64,000 nt of DNA from Nitrosarchaeum sp. (GTDB taxonomy: Archaea > Thermoproteota > Nitrososphaeria > Nitrososphaerales > Nitrosopumilaceae): the NCBI GenBank assembly GCA_002737445.1, contig NSIR01000002.1, positions 1 to 64,000 on the forward strand. Reading direction: 5' to 3'. The notes beneath the pieces were generated by a model. The model saw only the letters and a list, made by a program, of their open reading frames with translations, was not told the origin of the DNA and did no database searches. Numbering within the stretch: position 1 is the first letter of the stretch; every line of letters begins with the position of its first letter. Below are positions 17,673 to 26,108 of this stretch, piece after piece. The translations under genes were made by a program, and so were the position numbers.

Positions 17673-18146
17673 TCAAATATTACATTCAATTTTTAACGAT
17701 TTTATGGTCGTAAAATAAGTTAAGCCCAATAATCCAATTGAAAATAGTCTAATTGGAATTTCAAAATTTGTTAGAAATGAAAGAGCCGTTGCACCAATAG
17801 ACCCAAATGAGGAAACCAACGTAAATCCAATCGGTCCACAACTACAAGCACCTGTAGCAGCTCCAATAAATGAGGTAAAAATACTACCAGTAATTTTTGT
17901 TTTAGATTTTTTCAAAATATTAATTCTATAAATATTCATAGGAATTACTAGTGCAGATAAAAAAGATAGTAATATGATCAAAACAAATCCAAATTCAGTA
18001 CCTTTTTGAATATTACCTACAAGATATGGCTCCAAAAAAACATACCCAGATAGAATCAATAAAGAAATTAACATTAAAGTAAAAATCGTGGATGTTAAAG
18101 CAATGTAAATGGGATTTGAAAATACAGTTTTCAAAATTCGAATCAT
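17673..18146 (-). CDS. Four-helix membrane protein with a CxC motif
   Basis: A 157-residue protein with four predicted membrane helices (about residues 15-38, 52-72, 86-112, 118-150). The third carries a striking small-residue/cysteine motif GAATGACSCGPIGF, with C101 and C103 inside the membrane. Such a CxC in a helix could bind copper or form a redox pair, but that is speculation. It ends ...LKIECNI. ATG start. Family not recognised. It stands alone, with 266 bases of AT-rich spacer upstream in which I see nothing. Confidence 0.65.
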   Translation of the reverse strand: MIRILKTVFSNPIYIALTSTIFTLMLISLLILSGYVFLEPYLVGNIQKGTEFGFVLIILLSFLSALVIPMNIYRINILKKSKTKITGSIFTSFIGAATGACSCGPIGFTLVSSFGSIGATALSFLTNFEIPIRLFSIGLLGLTYFTTIKSLKIECNI

Positions 18147-18412
18147 TCTAATTTATAAAATATAGAATTATATAAAAAACTATTCAATAGGAATAAATTA
18201 TTTCTTTTTAAATAAATCTAAAAATTTTAAATATTGTATCAATCAAATATTTCATTACATCTACTGAGTAAACTTTTGAATTATATAGTTAGATAATTTT
18301 ATCACAAGTTAATTGCATGAGCCAATTATATAAAGAACAAATTAACGACTAAAATTATTCACATAATTTTACAAGAGGATATTTTAACATAAAGAAACGC
18401 TTTGAATAAAAA

Positions 18413-18799
18413 TTAAAGATAATGAATTTTCATGTGATTTTGTAGATCCACGTCGTAATTTGTAATATATCCACAGTGATTACATGTTGCCAATTCAGAA
18501 TTATGAATAGAATCACGCTCAATAATTTTTCCAGATATGGATTTTATTGATATAACATCATTGTTAGAAATTACAGCAAAATTATGTGATTCTCCAATGG
18601 ATTCAAGAAATTCTTTGATTGCAGATATCACAGTATTTTTGTCAATTATTGCATCATCAAGTGTAGATAGCATAAACTCATGAATTTTCAAAGTAGGTAT
18701 AGCCGCAACTTGATCAGAGACATAAACAACCAATTCACTCTTTATGGACTCTACATCTCTACAATCAATAGTAAGCACGAGATTGAATAGATTAATCAT
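18413..18799 (-). CDS. C2H2 zinc-finger protein
   Basis: A 128-residue soluble protein ending in one classical C2H2 zinc finger: C106-x2-C109-x12-H122-x3-H126. The N-terminal 100 residues are a mixed alpha/beta domain I do not recognise. Single C2H2 fingers in archaea usually support DNA, RNA or protein contacts. ATG start. It is divergent from the next gene across 61 bases that hold an inverted repeat, which may be its own operator. Confidence 0.75.
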   Translation of the reverse strand: MINLFNLVLTIDCRDVESIKSELVVYVSDQVAAIPTLKIHEFMLSTLDDAIIDKNTVISAIKEFLESIGESHNFAVISNNDVISIKSISGKIIERDSIHNSELATCNHCGYITNYDVDLQNHMKIHYL

Positions 18800-18822
18800 T
18801 ATTTTAGCTTAACAGATATGTG

Positions 18823-18853
18823 AAATGATTATTATTGTTTGAAATAATCATTT
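18823..18853. promoter_or_regulatory. Perfect 11-bp inverted repeat in a divergent promoter
   Basis: Arms AAATGATTATT (18823-18833) and AATAATCATTT (18843-18853) surround a 9-base centre. The whole intergene is 61 bases, so the palindrome must overlap both promoters. A homodimeric regulator binding site is the simplest reading; a hairpin in a leader is an alternative. Confidence 0.5.
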
Positions 18854-18860
18854 TTCATAT

Positions 18861-19247
18861 ATGCGAGATTCGGAAACATTTGGTATTGAAAAAGGATACG
18901 GTTTAGAGGCAATTACATGGATAAATGAGCAATCTACAAATCAAGGGGTTAAATTTGAAGCACGATTATACGGATATACAATAAGTACAAAAAATTTTGG
19001 CGATTTTGAAATGTTTTCATGGGTTGGAGAAGTGCAGATTGCAAGAAAAATGATCAATAAAGCAAGTAAACGATTTAAAATTAAAATAATTGAAGGAGGA
19101 TACAAACCAAAAGAAAAGATATATCAAATGAAAAAATTTGATTATGCAAAAGTCAAAAAAAATGAAAAAGTAATCGGACAATTAGAATTTGAAGTATCAC
19201 GATTTGGGAATAAACAGTGGGAGATAAAAAATGAAGAACGACATTAA
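18861..19247 (+). CDS. Small basic protein, unknown function
   Basis: A 128-residue soluble protein, lysine-rich, with a plausible alpha/beta pattern (ITWINEQSTNQGVKFEARLYGYTIS at the start, KKNEKVIGQLEFEVSRFG near the end). No cysteines, signal peptide or membrane segment. It overlaps the next dehydrogenase gene by 17 bases in a different frame, so the two are translationally coupled. Family not recognised. Confidence 0.65.
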   Translation: MRDSETFGIEKGYGLEAITWINEQSTNQGVKFEARLYGYTISTKNFGDFEMFSWVGEVQIARKMINKASKRFKIKIIEGGYKPKEKIYQMKKFDYAKVKKNEKVIGQLEFEVSRFGNKQWEIKNEERH

Positions 19248-20187
19248 AAAAAATCAGAGTAGTAAAATTGTAAAAATCGGCATTATAGGAACAGGTATAC
19301 TTGGAAATGCTGTAGGATTGCATTTATTGAGATCAGGTTATGAGTTAACAGTATACAACAGAACAAAAGAAAAAACCAATAAATTAAAAATTAATGGTGC
19401 CAAAGTTGTAAATTCACCAAAAAATGTTGCAGAGAATTCAGAATTAGTAATCATCATTGTAAAAGATGCAAATGCAGTTAAAAAAGTGTCATTTGGAAAA
19501 AATGGAATTGTGGATGGGAGACATCCAGGATTAACAGTTGCAGATATGAGCACAATAAATCCCATGGAATCAAAAAAGATTTCAAAGATATTTCTAAAAT
19601 ATAAAATAATTAAATTAGACATACCAGTTATGGGAGGACCAAATGTAGCAATTAATGGAGAGTTGTTGTTAATGGGGTCTGGAAATAAAGAAAGATTTGA
19701 TAAATTTAAAAATATTTTTAATAAAATTGCAAATAAAGTATTTTTTGTTGGTGGAAATGGAACAGCTCATCTAATTAAACTATCAATGAATATTCAAATC
19801 ACAATGCTTGCACTTGCTCTATCAGAAGGAATTACATTAGTAAAAAGTGCAAAAATAGATCCAAGGATATTTTTAGACATATTAAATTCAACCTATTTTA
19901 AAACTGGAATGAGTGAAAATAAAGCATATAAGATGATTCAAGATAATTTTGAGGTCACATTCACTTTAAAAAATTTGAAAAAAGATATCAGCACCATTAC
20001 AGATACTGCGAAATCATTCAAAATAAATTTACCAATGATTGAAAAAGCAAAATCAGTGTATAGTAATGCAATAAATAAAGGATTTGGGGATATTGACTAT
20101 ACAGGAATCTTAGCATATATCGAAGAAATAAATAAAACTCAACTAAAAATTACAAAAAATAATTACAAAAATAAATTTATCACGTAA
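19231..20187 (+). CDS. Beta-hydroxyacid dehydrogenase family (3-hydroxyisobutyrate dehydrogenase-like)
   Basis: NAD(P)-dependent oxidoreductase of 318 residues. The Rossmann motif IGIIGTGILGNAVGLHLL (about 16-33) is followed by the R-T-K signature of the family (YNRTKEK), the substrate segment LDIPVMGGPNVAINGELLLMGSG, and the catalytic lysine region (NGTAHLIKLSMNI). Substrate is uncertain: 3-hydroxyisobutyrate, tartronate semialdehyde or succinic semialdehyde are all family options. It forms an operon with the preceding small gene. Confidence 0.82.
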   Translation: MKNDIKKNQSSKIVKIGIIGTGILGNAVGLHLLRSGYELTVYNRTKEKTNKLKINGAKVVNSPKNVAENSELVIIIVKDANAVKKVSFGKNGIVDGRHPGLTVADMSTINPMESKKISKIFLKYKIIKLDIPVMGGPNVAINGELLLMGSGNKERFDKFKNIFNKIANKVFFVGGNGTAHLIKLSMNIQITMLALALSEGITLVKSAKIDPRIFLDILNSTYFKTGMSENKAYKMIQDNFEVTFTLKNLKKDISTITDTAKSFKINLPMIEKAKSVYSNAINKGFGDIDYTGILAYIEEINKTQLKITKNNYKNKFIT

Positions 20188-20302
20188 ATTAAAAACAAAA
20201 TACTAACCACAGTTTATTCTATGGGGTTTAGTAAAATGATCATAAAAAAAATATGATAACATCACACTAAATATAAATAATAAAAACAGGTTCTCAATTA
20301 AA

Positions 20303-20431
20303 TTATTTTTTAAGATCTATAGATCTTAGATTTTTGTTATGATGAGATTTGTAACTAAAAACAGTAATTCCCATAATAGCTGCCGTAATTACAGACCAAA
20401 ATAGAAAATAAAGTGCATCAGATTCAATCAT
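20303..20431 (-). CDS. 42-residue single-pass membrane protein
   Basis: Translation from the ATG at 20431 gives MIESDALYFLFWSV then a hydrophobic helix (ITAAIMGITVFSY) and a basic tail (KSHHNKNLRSIDLKK), stopping at TAA. This is the positive-inside pattern of a small membrane protein with the N-terminus outside. It occupies an otherwise empty intergenic region of about 340 bases. Function unknown; could be a small subunit of a membrane complex, which is speculation. Confidence 0.55.
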   Translation of the reverse strand: MIESDALYFLFWSVITAAIMGITVFSYKSHHNKNLRSIDLKK

Positions 20432-20545
20432 ACATATGCCTTAATGTATCAACATCTAAAGTTTAGGTTTAAAAAACATTCAAATAAAATTAATTGTAAG
20501 AGGTATTTTTGAAACATCTAAATAGATTTGATAATAAAGTGGTTC

Positions 20546-20755
20546 ATGCCTGAAATAATCTGTCCAGATTGCGGATTGCGATTATTTCATGAAAATGAAG
20601 TTACTTTAAAGATACAAGAAACAATTCATGGTAAATTTTGTAGGAAAAAAATAGGCGAAATACATAGCTACATGCACCGAGATCTAACACATATGAGTAC
20701 ATTTGATTCAGAAAGGGAAAATGACGGTAAAGGAACTCCAATTTTAAAAAAATAA
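20546..20755 (+). CDS. Small CPDCG zinc-ribbon-like protein
   Basis: A 69-residue protein starting MPEIICPDCGLRLFHENE, with a C6-x2-C9 knuckle and a third cysteine C32 (KFCRKK) plus histidines (H38?-IHSYMH region) that might complete a metal site. A TTG 18 bases upstream is in frame, but the ATG gives the more natural zinc-knuckle start. It precedes the geranylgeranyl reductase gene by 58 bases. Function unknown. Confidence 0.6.
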   Translation: MPEIICPDCGLRLFHENEVTLKIQETIHGKFCRKKIGEIHSYMHRDLTHMSTFDSERENDGKGTPILKK

Positions 20756-20813
20756 TTATTTAAAAACCTCAAAACTATACTCAAAATTATATTCTAGATT
20801 TAAAATAGTAATT

Positions 20814-22034
20814 GTGTTGACAACTGAATATCAATATGATTTAGTAGTAGTTGGAGGAGGACCAGCAGGGTCTTCAGCAGCATATGAAGCCTCAAAAAAT
20901 GGAATACGGGTTGCCCTTTTAGAAAAAGAAGAAACAATTGCACAGTCAGTGAGAACTAGTGGAGTGACATGGATACAAAATATTAAAGAATTTGGAATTC
21001 CAGATGATTGCTATAATCCAATAAAAAATTATACGTTTTGTTCACCGAATAACGAAATTACAATTAAAGATAAAATACCACAGGCGGCAGTATTAGATGT
21101 AAGAAAAACATATCGATGGTTGGCAGAACAAGCAAAAAATCAAGGAGTTGATATTTTTCTTAAAACCAATATCAAAAATGTGATAAAAAACAAAGATGGG
21201 GATATTGTAGGAGTTACTGGAACAAACAAAGAAGAAGAAGTGATATTTCATGCAAAAATTATTGTAGATGCCAGTGGATTTTCTTCGACAATTTCCAGAG
21301 CTATGGGTTTTGTATCACAGTGGAAGAGATTTGGAGTTGGTGCAGAATATGAAATGAAGGCGGAACATGTGGATAAAGATACATGGTATCTCATGGTAGG
21401 TCAAAAGTATTCTCCTGCAGGATATGCGTGGATTTTTCCCGTAGGAAAAAATATTGTAAGAATTGGAGTTGGAGTGGGAAAACCAGAATCATCTGTGGAT
21501 CCTACTGAAAAATTAAATGAATTAATAAAATCAAAAATAGGACCAATAAAAAAATTGGGAAAAATTACACCTATTGAATTTCATTATGGATTAATCCCAA
21601 ATGATGGATTATCAAGAAAAACAGTATACAACAATTTGATTCTTGTTGGAGATTCAGCAGGGCAGGCTAATCCACTAGTTTTAGAGGGCATTAGATATGC
21701 AATAAAATTTGGAAGAATTGCAGGAAAAATATCAGCCGATGCTATAAAATCAGGTAAGACGGATGAATTAGCATTATCACCATATGAAAAAAATTGGAAA
21801 AAAGCAATAGAATCAAAAATAAAGTCTGCTGGAAAAATTCAAGATAGATGGATTGGGCTATCAGATGAACAGTGGGATGAAGAATTAAACATAATTAAGG
21901 AATTAAAACCAAATGAGTTTTTGGATTTTATTAAAGCTGATTTTGGATTAATAGACATGATAAAAATGGCAACGCGTCATCCAAAATTAGTAGTGAGACA
22001 ACTATTCAGTTTAGTAAAAACTAAAAATAATTAA
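20814..22034 (+). CDS. Geranylgeranyl reductase family FAD-dependent oxidoreductase
   Basis: A 406-residue flavoprotein with the dinucleotide motif LVVVGGGPAGSSAAYEAS (10-27), the second FAD motif around GDSAGQANPLVLEGIRYA (about 280-297), and family segments typical of digeranylgeranylglycerophospholipid reductases. Family members saturate isoprenoid chains of archaeal lipids or quinone tails. Thaumarchaeota have several paralogues, so the specific substrate is not fixed. Starts at GTG (20814) or the adjacent TTG. It is followed by a methyltransferase gene 38 bases downstream. Confidence 0.83.
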   Translation: MLTTEYQYDLVVVGGGPAGSSAAYEASKNGIRVALLEKEETIAQSVRTSGVTWIQNIKEFGIPDDCYNPIKNYTFCSPNNEITIKDKIPQAAVLDVRKTYRWLAEQAKNQGVDIFLKTNIKNVIKNKDGDIVGVTGTNKEEEVIFHAKIIVDASGFSSTISRAMGFVSQWKRFGVGAEYEMKAEHVDKDTWYLMVGQKYSPAGYAWIFPVGKNIVRIGVGVGKPESSVDPTEKLNELIKSKIGPIKKLGKITPIEFHYGLIPNDGLSRKTVYNNLILVGDSAGQANPLVLEGIRYAIKFGRIAGKISADAIKSGKTDELALSPYEKNWKKAIESKIKSAGKIQDRWIGLSDEQWDEELNIIKELKPNEFLDFIKADFGLIDMIKMATRHPKLVVRQLFSLVKTKNN

Positions 22035-22072
22035 TTAAAAAAAATATATAGAATTATAGTAAAATAATTAAC

Positions 22073-22699
22073 ATGGATCCAGTAACTAAAACATTTGATA
22101 AATGGGCTAAAAATGGAAGAGCCGAACATATGGAAAAAGAACACGGTAAAAATGTAAAAAAATTTTTAGAGACAGTACATTTTAACAAATCATTTACATT
22201 TCTAGATTTTGGGTGTGGAAATGGTTGGGTAGTTAGAATAATTGCAAAAGAGAAATTATGTAAAAAAGTAATTGGGATAGATAAAAGTAAAAATATGATA
22301 ATTGAAGCAAATAAAAAGAAAACAAGTATTAAAGAAAAATATATTAATAAAAATATAGAATCTTTTAATCATCAAGACAAGTATGATTATATTTTTTCTA
22401 TGGAATCACTATATTATGTAGATTCAATAAATACTGCACTCAAAAAAATTTATAAATTATTAAAGCCGGGGGGGAAATTTTTTTGTGGTATAGATTTCTA
22501 TACAGATAATGTGGCGACAATTAAATGGGCAAAGATAATGAAAATTCAAATGCATTTACATTCAAAACAAAAATGGAGAAAATTTTTTAAAAGTGTAGGA
22601 TTTGAAACAAAAACAAGACATGTGAGAGATTTAAAAAATAAGAAAAAATGGAAACGTGAATTTGGTACTTTGTTCATAACAGGCTATAAACCAAAATAA
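22073..22699 (+). CDS. Class I SAM-dependent methyltransferase
   Basis: A 208-residue protein with SAM-binding motif I FLDFGCGNGWVVRI (about 43-56), motif II VIGIDKSKNMI, and post-motif YDYIFSMESLYYVDS typical of small-molecule methyltransferases (UbiE/COQ5-like superfamily). Substrate unknown. The gene follows an isoprenoid-reductase-family gene, so a lipid or quinone substrate is conceivable but not shown. It is directly upstream of the RNase P RNA. Confidence 0.8.
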   Translation: MDPVTKTFDKWAKNGRAEHMEKEHGKNVKKFLETVHFNKSFTFLDFGCGNGWVVRIIAKEKLCKKVIGIDKSKNMIIEANKKKTSIKEKYINKNIESFNHQDKYDYIFSMESLYYVDSINTALKKIYKLLKPGGKFFCGIDFYTDNVATIKWAKIMKIQMHLHSKQKWRKFFKSVGFETKTRHVRDLKNKKKWKREFGTLFITGYKPK

Positions 22700-22733
22700 C
22701 AATCTTCAAATAAAATCAAAAAGATAAACAACA

Positions 22734-23018
22734 TGTGTGAGCTGGAGCACGAAACACTGCTACGGCAGAGGAAACTCCTCCCTCCATACAGGAAATGTGA
22801 TCCGGAGATGGATAACCAGAGATGGTTGGCAACGGAACAGAAAATAATCTGACCTGGCGCACTATGATGGCAAAACCTGAGATTTCCAGAGAAAGAATGA
22901 AAAAGACGCCCCACATGGAGCAAAGCCAAACAGAACTATAGGATCCTGTACCAAGTTCAGGTAGGCTGCAAAGCGTAATATCGTGAAAACAGAAGGAGGG
23001 TTACTCCCAGCACACACA
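22734..23018 (+). ncRNA. rnpB: RNase P RNA (archaeal type)
   Basis: Catalytic RNA that trims tRNA 5' leaders. The stretch is much richer in GC than its flanks and has no good reading frame. The universal 5' core GAGGAAACTCC is at 22768-22778 and the 3' core ACAGAA...GGGTTA at 22989-23003. The ends pair as helix P1: 22734-22739 with 23013-23018 and 22741-22745 with 23007-23011, with one A-A mismatch. A T-rich run (23021-23036) follows as a terminator. Boundaries come from P1 and could shift by a few bases. Confidence 0.9.
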
Positions 23019-23020
23019 AA

Positions 23021-23036
23021 TAATTTTTTATTATTT
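23021..23036 (+). terminator. T-rich terminator after RNase P RNA
   Basis: The sequence TAATTTTTTATTATTTT follows the P1 helix closure within three bases. Oligo-T runs end archaeal transcripts, so this is the likely 3' end of the RNA. Confidence 0.5.
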
Positions 23037-23079
23037 TGACTTGAGATAATAGATTTTAAAATATAAAACGGCGTAAAAA

Positions 23080-24486
23080 TTAAAATCCTTTAGGCAATGT
23101 ACCTTTAGATTTTTTTGGTTGATCAGAGTTAGTTTTAGATTCAAATCCTTTTGGCAAACTACCTCTAGAGGTATTTGTTGCAGGTTTTACTTCTTCCTTG
23201 ACAGATTCTTGATATTTTTGTTCGGATTCAGTTTTTTGCTGTTCTGTTTGGTCTTCATAAACATTTCTTGTTTGATTGTACTCTGAATTATCAACAAGTT
23301 GAGCTTCACCTCTATTTGTTTGATAGCCACCAGAAGATGCACTTGTCTGGTAACTCACTAATTTACTAAGATCAATTCCTTGCTGACCTACTGGTTGATT
23401 TTTTAGTGTTCTACTACTAAAGATAAAAAATGCAATACCACCAATAGCCGCCATTCCTGCCATTCCATAAACAATGATAACAGGGAAACCACCCGTAGAA
23501 GTTGTTTGGTAACCTTGTGGCGGAGCTGCAGTTAATCCTACAATTTCTACGCCATCAAGCATGTCAAGTGCACCAAATCCAATTGCAGAAATATTTCCTT
23601 GATCAGATGATTGAACACTTCTAATTACATAATTTTTATCAGATGATATAGATGCCTCAAAAATTCTTTCTACTTGTCTACCCTCTCTAAGACTGCTTTC
23701 GCCCATTGTCCAATGAGACACAACAAATCCAGAAATAGAATCGCTCAATCCAAATGTAGCAGCATCTGAGGTAACACCTGTTGGATCAAATAAAAAATGC
23801 CAATTAGTCAGAGGCTGCGCTAAAATATAATTTGCGTTGATTAGAGATTTAGATAATACTGTATCAGCATCAGTTCCTGCAAGAATATTGTATACAATTG
23901 GTTCTTTATCTTTCAATATAGATATAGGTAAATTAATTTCCACACCGTCAAGTACAATGGAATCATCAGTACTCATCCCTCTCCAGCCCATGTCAACTAA
24001 ATAACGAACTTGATCATTTGTAATTAGATAATTGGATATAGTACCTTTCAAAATTACTTTATAATCAATAGCAGTATTAAGATCTCTTCCCTTAAGATGA
24101 AAAGTATAATCTACATTTAGATCAGAGATGGTCGCACTGCTTCCATCGGACCTAATTTTTTTATTAAGACTGGCAATTAAATTCTGAACACCTGGATTTG
24201 TAGCATCAGCAGTGCCGGTTACAGTCCATTCTTTTTCATGTAATTCATCAAAAATCTTTCCGCCATCAGGATATTCAATAAAGATGGTTTTTTGGAAATT
24301 ATAAGAGAATGGAGAGGTATCTGCAGAAGGAGTAATCCTAGCATCAATTTGTGCTGCCCAAACAGAAGGACTTGAACTGATTACAGTTATACCAACAATT
24401 AAAATTATCAAAAATAGTGTTTTAGACACGAATAAAATTGTTGAATAATTAGTAATAAACGTATGTTCAGAGATATGATCGTTCAT
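23080..24486 (-). CDS. Membrane-anchored surface protein with cytoplasmic LPKGF-repeat tail
   Basis: A 468-residue protein. An N-terminal hydrophobic segment (about 18-42) acts as signal or anchor, then a large beta-rich extracellular domain, a membrane helix near 345-370 (FPVIIVYGMAGMAAIGGIAFFIF), and a hydrophilic Gln/Glu-rich tail. The tail ends with RGSLPKGF (441-448) and KGTLPKGF (461-468), preceded by YQESVKEEVK. The same tail closes the unrelated protein at 57974. The tail lies on the side opposite the large domain, so probably in the cytoplasm. Family otherwise unrecognised; no function assigned. Confidence 0.8.
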   Translation of the reverse strand: MNDHISEHTFITNYSTILFVSKTLFLIILIVGITVISSSPSVWAAQIDARITPSADTSPFSYNFQKTIFIEYPDGGKIFDELHEKEWTVTGTADATNPGVQNLIASLNKKIRSDGSSATISDLNVDYTFHLKGRDLNTAIDYKVILKGTISNYLITNDQVRYLVDMGWRGMSTDDSIVLDGVEINLPISILKDKEPIVYNILAGTDADTVLSKSLINANYILAQPLTNWHFLFDPTGVTSDAATFGLSDSISGFVVSHWTMGESSLREGRQVERIFEASISSDKNYVIRSVQSSDQGNISAIGFGALDMLDGVEIVGLTAAPPQGYQTTSTGGFPVIIVYGMAGMAAIGGIAFFIFSSRTLKNQPVGQQGIDLSKLVSYQTSASSGGYQTNRGEAQLVDNSEYNQTRNVYEDQTEQQKTESEQKYQESVKEEVKPATNTSRGSLPKGFESKTNSDQPKKSKGTLPKGF

Positions 24487-24545
24487 TTTTGAAAAAGTAA
24501 TATGTAGTAATATAATGACACAATACGGTTTTAAGTGAAAATAAA

Positions 24546-25466
24546 ATGATTACAATACTAGCAGGCGGAACAGGTTCAGTTAAACTAGTTAGAGGACTAG
24601 TATCTCAAGAATCAAAAGTCAACGTCATAACTAATGTCGGAGATAATTATTGGCTTTATGGATTATACATGTGTCCTGATATTGATACCATCATTTACGG
24701 TTTAGCAGACTTGCTAGATCAGGAAAAAGGATGGGGAATAAAAAAAGATTCTTTTAATTTTCTAAGACAAATGGAAGTATTTGGAGAAGAGACATGGTTT
24801 GGAGTAGGAGATAGAGATGCTGCAACACATTTGATAAGAACAAACATGTTAAAAAACGGTAAAAATTTGAGCGATATCACAAAATGGATGTGTGAAAAAT
24901 TTGCAGTTACTGCAAATATTATTCCAGTAACAGATGGTGGTGTAGAAACAAGAATTACTACAGATAAAGGAGATTTACATCTTCAAGAGTATTGGGTAAA
25001 ACATCGTGGAAGAGATAAAGTTGAAGGAATCCAGTATATTGGAGCTGACAAAGCACGTCCAAATCCAGAAGCAGTAAATGCAATTCAAGATGCAGATATG
25101 GTAATTTTAGCACCAGGAAATCCACTAACATCTATTGGTCCAATGTTACAAATCAAAGGAATTAGAAAAGAATTATCTAAAATTAAAAAGAAAGTAGTTG
25201 CAGTAAGTCCACTTATCGGAAATAGTGCAATTAGTGGTCCAGCAGTAAAATATATGGAAGCCGCTGGAATTGAGCCAAATGCATATGGTCTAGCAAAAAT
25301 GTATTCAGATGTATGCTCAAACATTGTAATTGACACAAAAGACAAATTACTTGTAAAGAAAATTCAAAGTTTAGATATCAAAGTGTATGAAACTAAAATT
25401 ACCATGAGCAATAAAATATCTGAAGACGCATTGGCAAATTTCATTTTAAAGCAAATACACGTGTAA
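24546..25466 (+). CDS. cofD: 2-phospho-L-lactate transferase CofD
   Basis: Coenzyme F420 biosynthesis: transfers the lactyl-phosphate (or phosphoenolpyruvyl) moiety from the GDP/GMP-activated donor to the deazaflavin Fo. The 306-residue protein shows the family opening ITILAGGTGSVKLVRGL, GVGDRDAATHLIRT near 92-105, and NPLTSIGPML and SPLIGNSAISGPAVK further on. ATG start. cofC begins one base after its stop codon, giving a cofD-cofC operon; cofG-cofH are 18 kb away. Confidence 0.94.
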   Translation: MITILAGGTGSVKLVRGLVSQESKVNVITNVGDNYWLYGLYMCPDIDTIIYGLADLLDQEKGWGIKKDSFNFLRQMEVFGEETWFGVGDRDAATHLIRTNMLKNGKNLSDITKWMCEKFAVTANIIPVTDGGVETRITTDKGDLHLQEYWVKHRGRDKVEGIQYIGADKARPNPEAVNAIQDADMVILAPGNPLTSIGPMLQIKGIRKELSKIKKKVVAVSPLIGNSAISGPAVKYMEAAGIEPNAYGLAKMYSDVCSNIVIDTKDKLLVKKIQSLDIKVYETKITMSNKISEDALANFILKQIHV

Positions 25467-25467
25467 T

Positions 25468-26106
25468 TTGAAAATTGCTGCAATTATTCCTGTAAAGACA
25501 TTTTCAATAGCAAAAACACGTTTAGAGTTATCATTACAACAAAAAGAAGATCTTTGCAAAATTATGTTAGAAGAAATATTACATATTTTATCAATTTCAC
25601 CACAAATTGAAAAAATCATAATTGTAACAAAAGAAGAAAAAGCCATAGAGTTAGGAAAAAAATACAATGCCGTGATTATTTTAGACAATGATGAAAAAAA
25701 TGTCAATAGTGCAGTGGATTTAGCAGACAAATATCTTTTAGAAAATCAATTTCATGCCTCAATTGTTCTACCACAAGACATACCATGCATCAAAACACAA
25801 GATATTGATTTTATGTTAAATTATAAAATACCTCCAAATTTTGCAATAGTCGTACCATCCAGAAGATTTGATGGGACTAATGCGCTAGTGAGAATGCCAA
25901 TAGATTTAATGAAAACACATTATGACGAAGACAGTTATAAAATACACATGAATACTGCAAAAGAACACACTAGAAATGTCACACTAGTTTTTGTTAAAAG
26001 GATAATGTTAGACATAGACAACATGGAAGATTTGAAATACCTTCTTGAACAAAATGAGAAACCAGAATTGGTAGAAAAAATCAGAAATATAGTAAATAGA
26101 ATATAA
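25468..26106 (+). CDS. cofC: 2-phospho-L-lactate (PEP) guanylyltransferase CofC
   Basis: Activates 2-phospholactate or phosphoenolpyruvate with GTP to make the donor used by CofD in F420 synthesis. The 212-residue protein has the nucleotidyltransferase start AAIIPVKTFSIAKTRLE, the central VLPQDIPCI motif around 93-101, and VPSRRFDGTNALVR near 128. It starts at TTG, one base after the cofD stop codon. Pairing with cofD makes the assignment firm. Confidence 0.92.
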   Translation: MKIAAIIPVKTFSIAKTRLELSLQQKEDLCKIMLEEILHILSISPQIEKIIIVTKEEKAIELGKKYNAVIILDNDEKNVNSAVDLADKYLLENQFHASIVLPQDIPCIKTQDIDFMLNYKIPPNFAIVVPSRRFDGTNALVRMPIDLMKTHYDEDSYKIHMNTAKEHTRNVTLVFVKRIMLDIDNMEDLKYLLEQNEKPELVEKIRNIVNRI

Positions 26107-26108
26107 TA

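Noticed and set aside
22684-22929. Minus-strand frames over the RNase P RNA
   Set aside because: They arise from GC-richer RNA sequence; the RNA's conserved cores and closing helix explain the conservation expected here.
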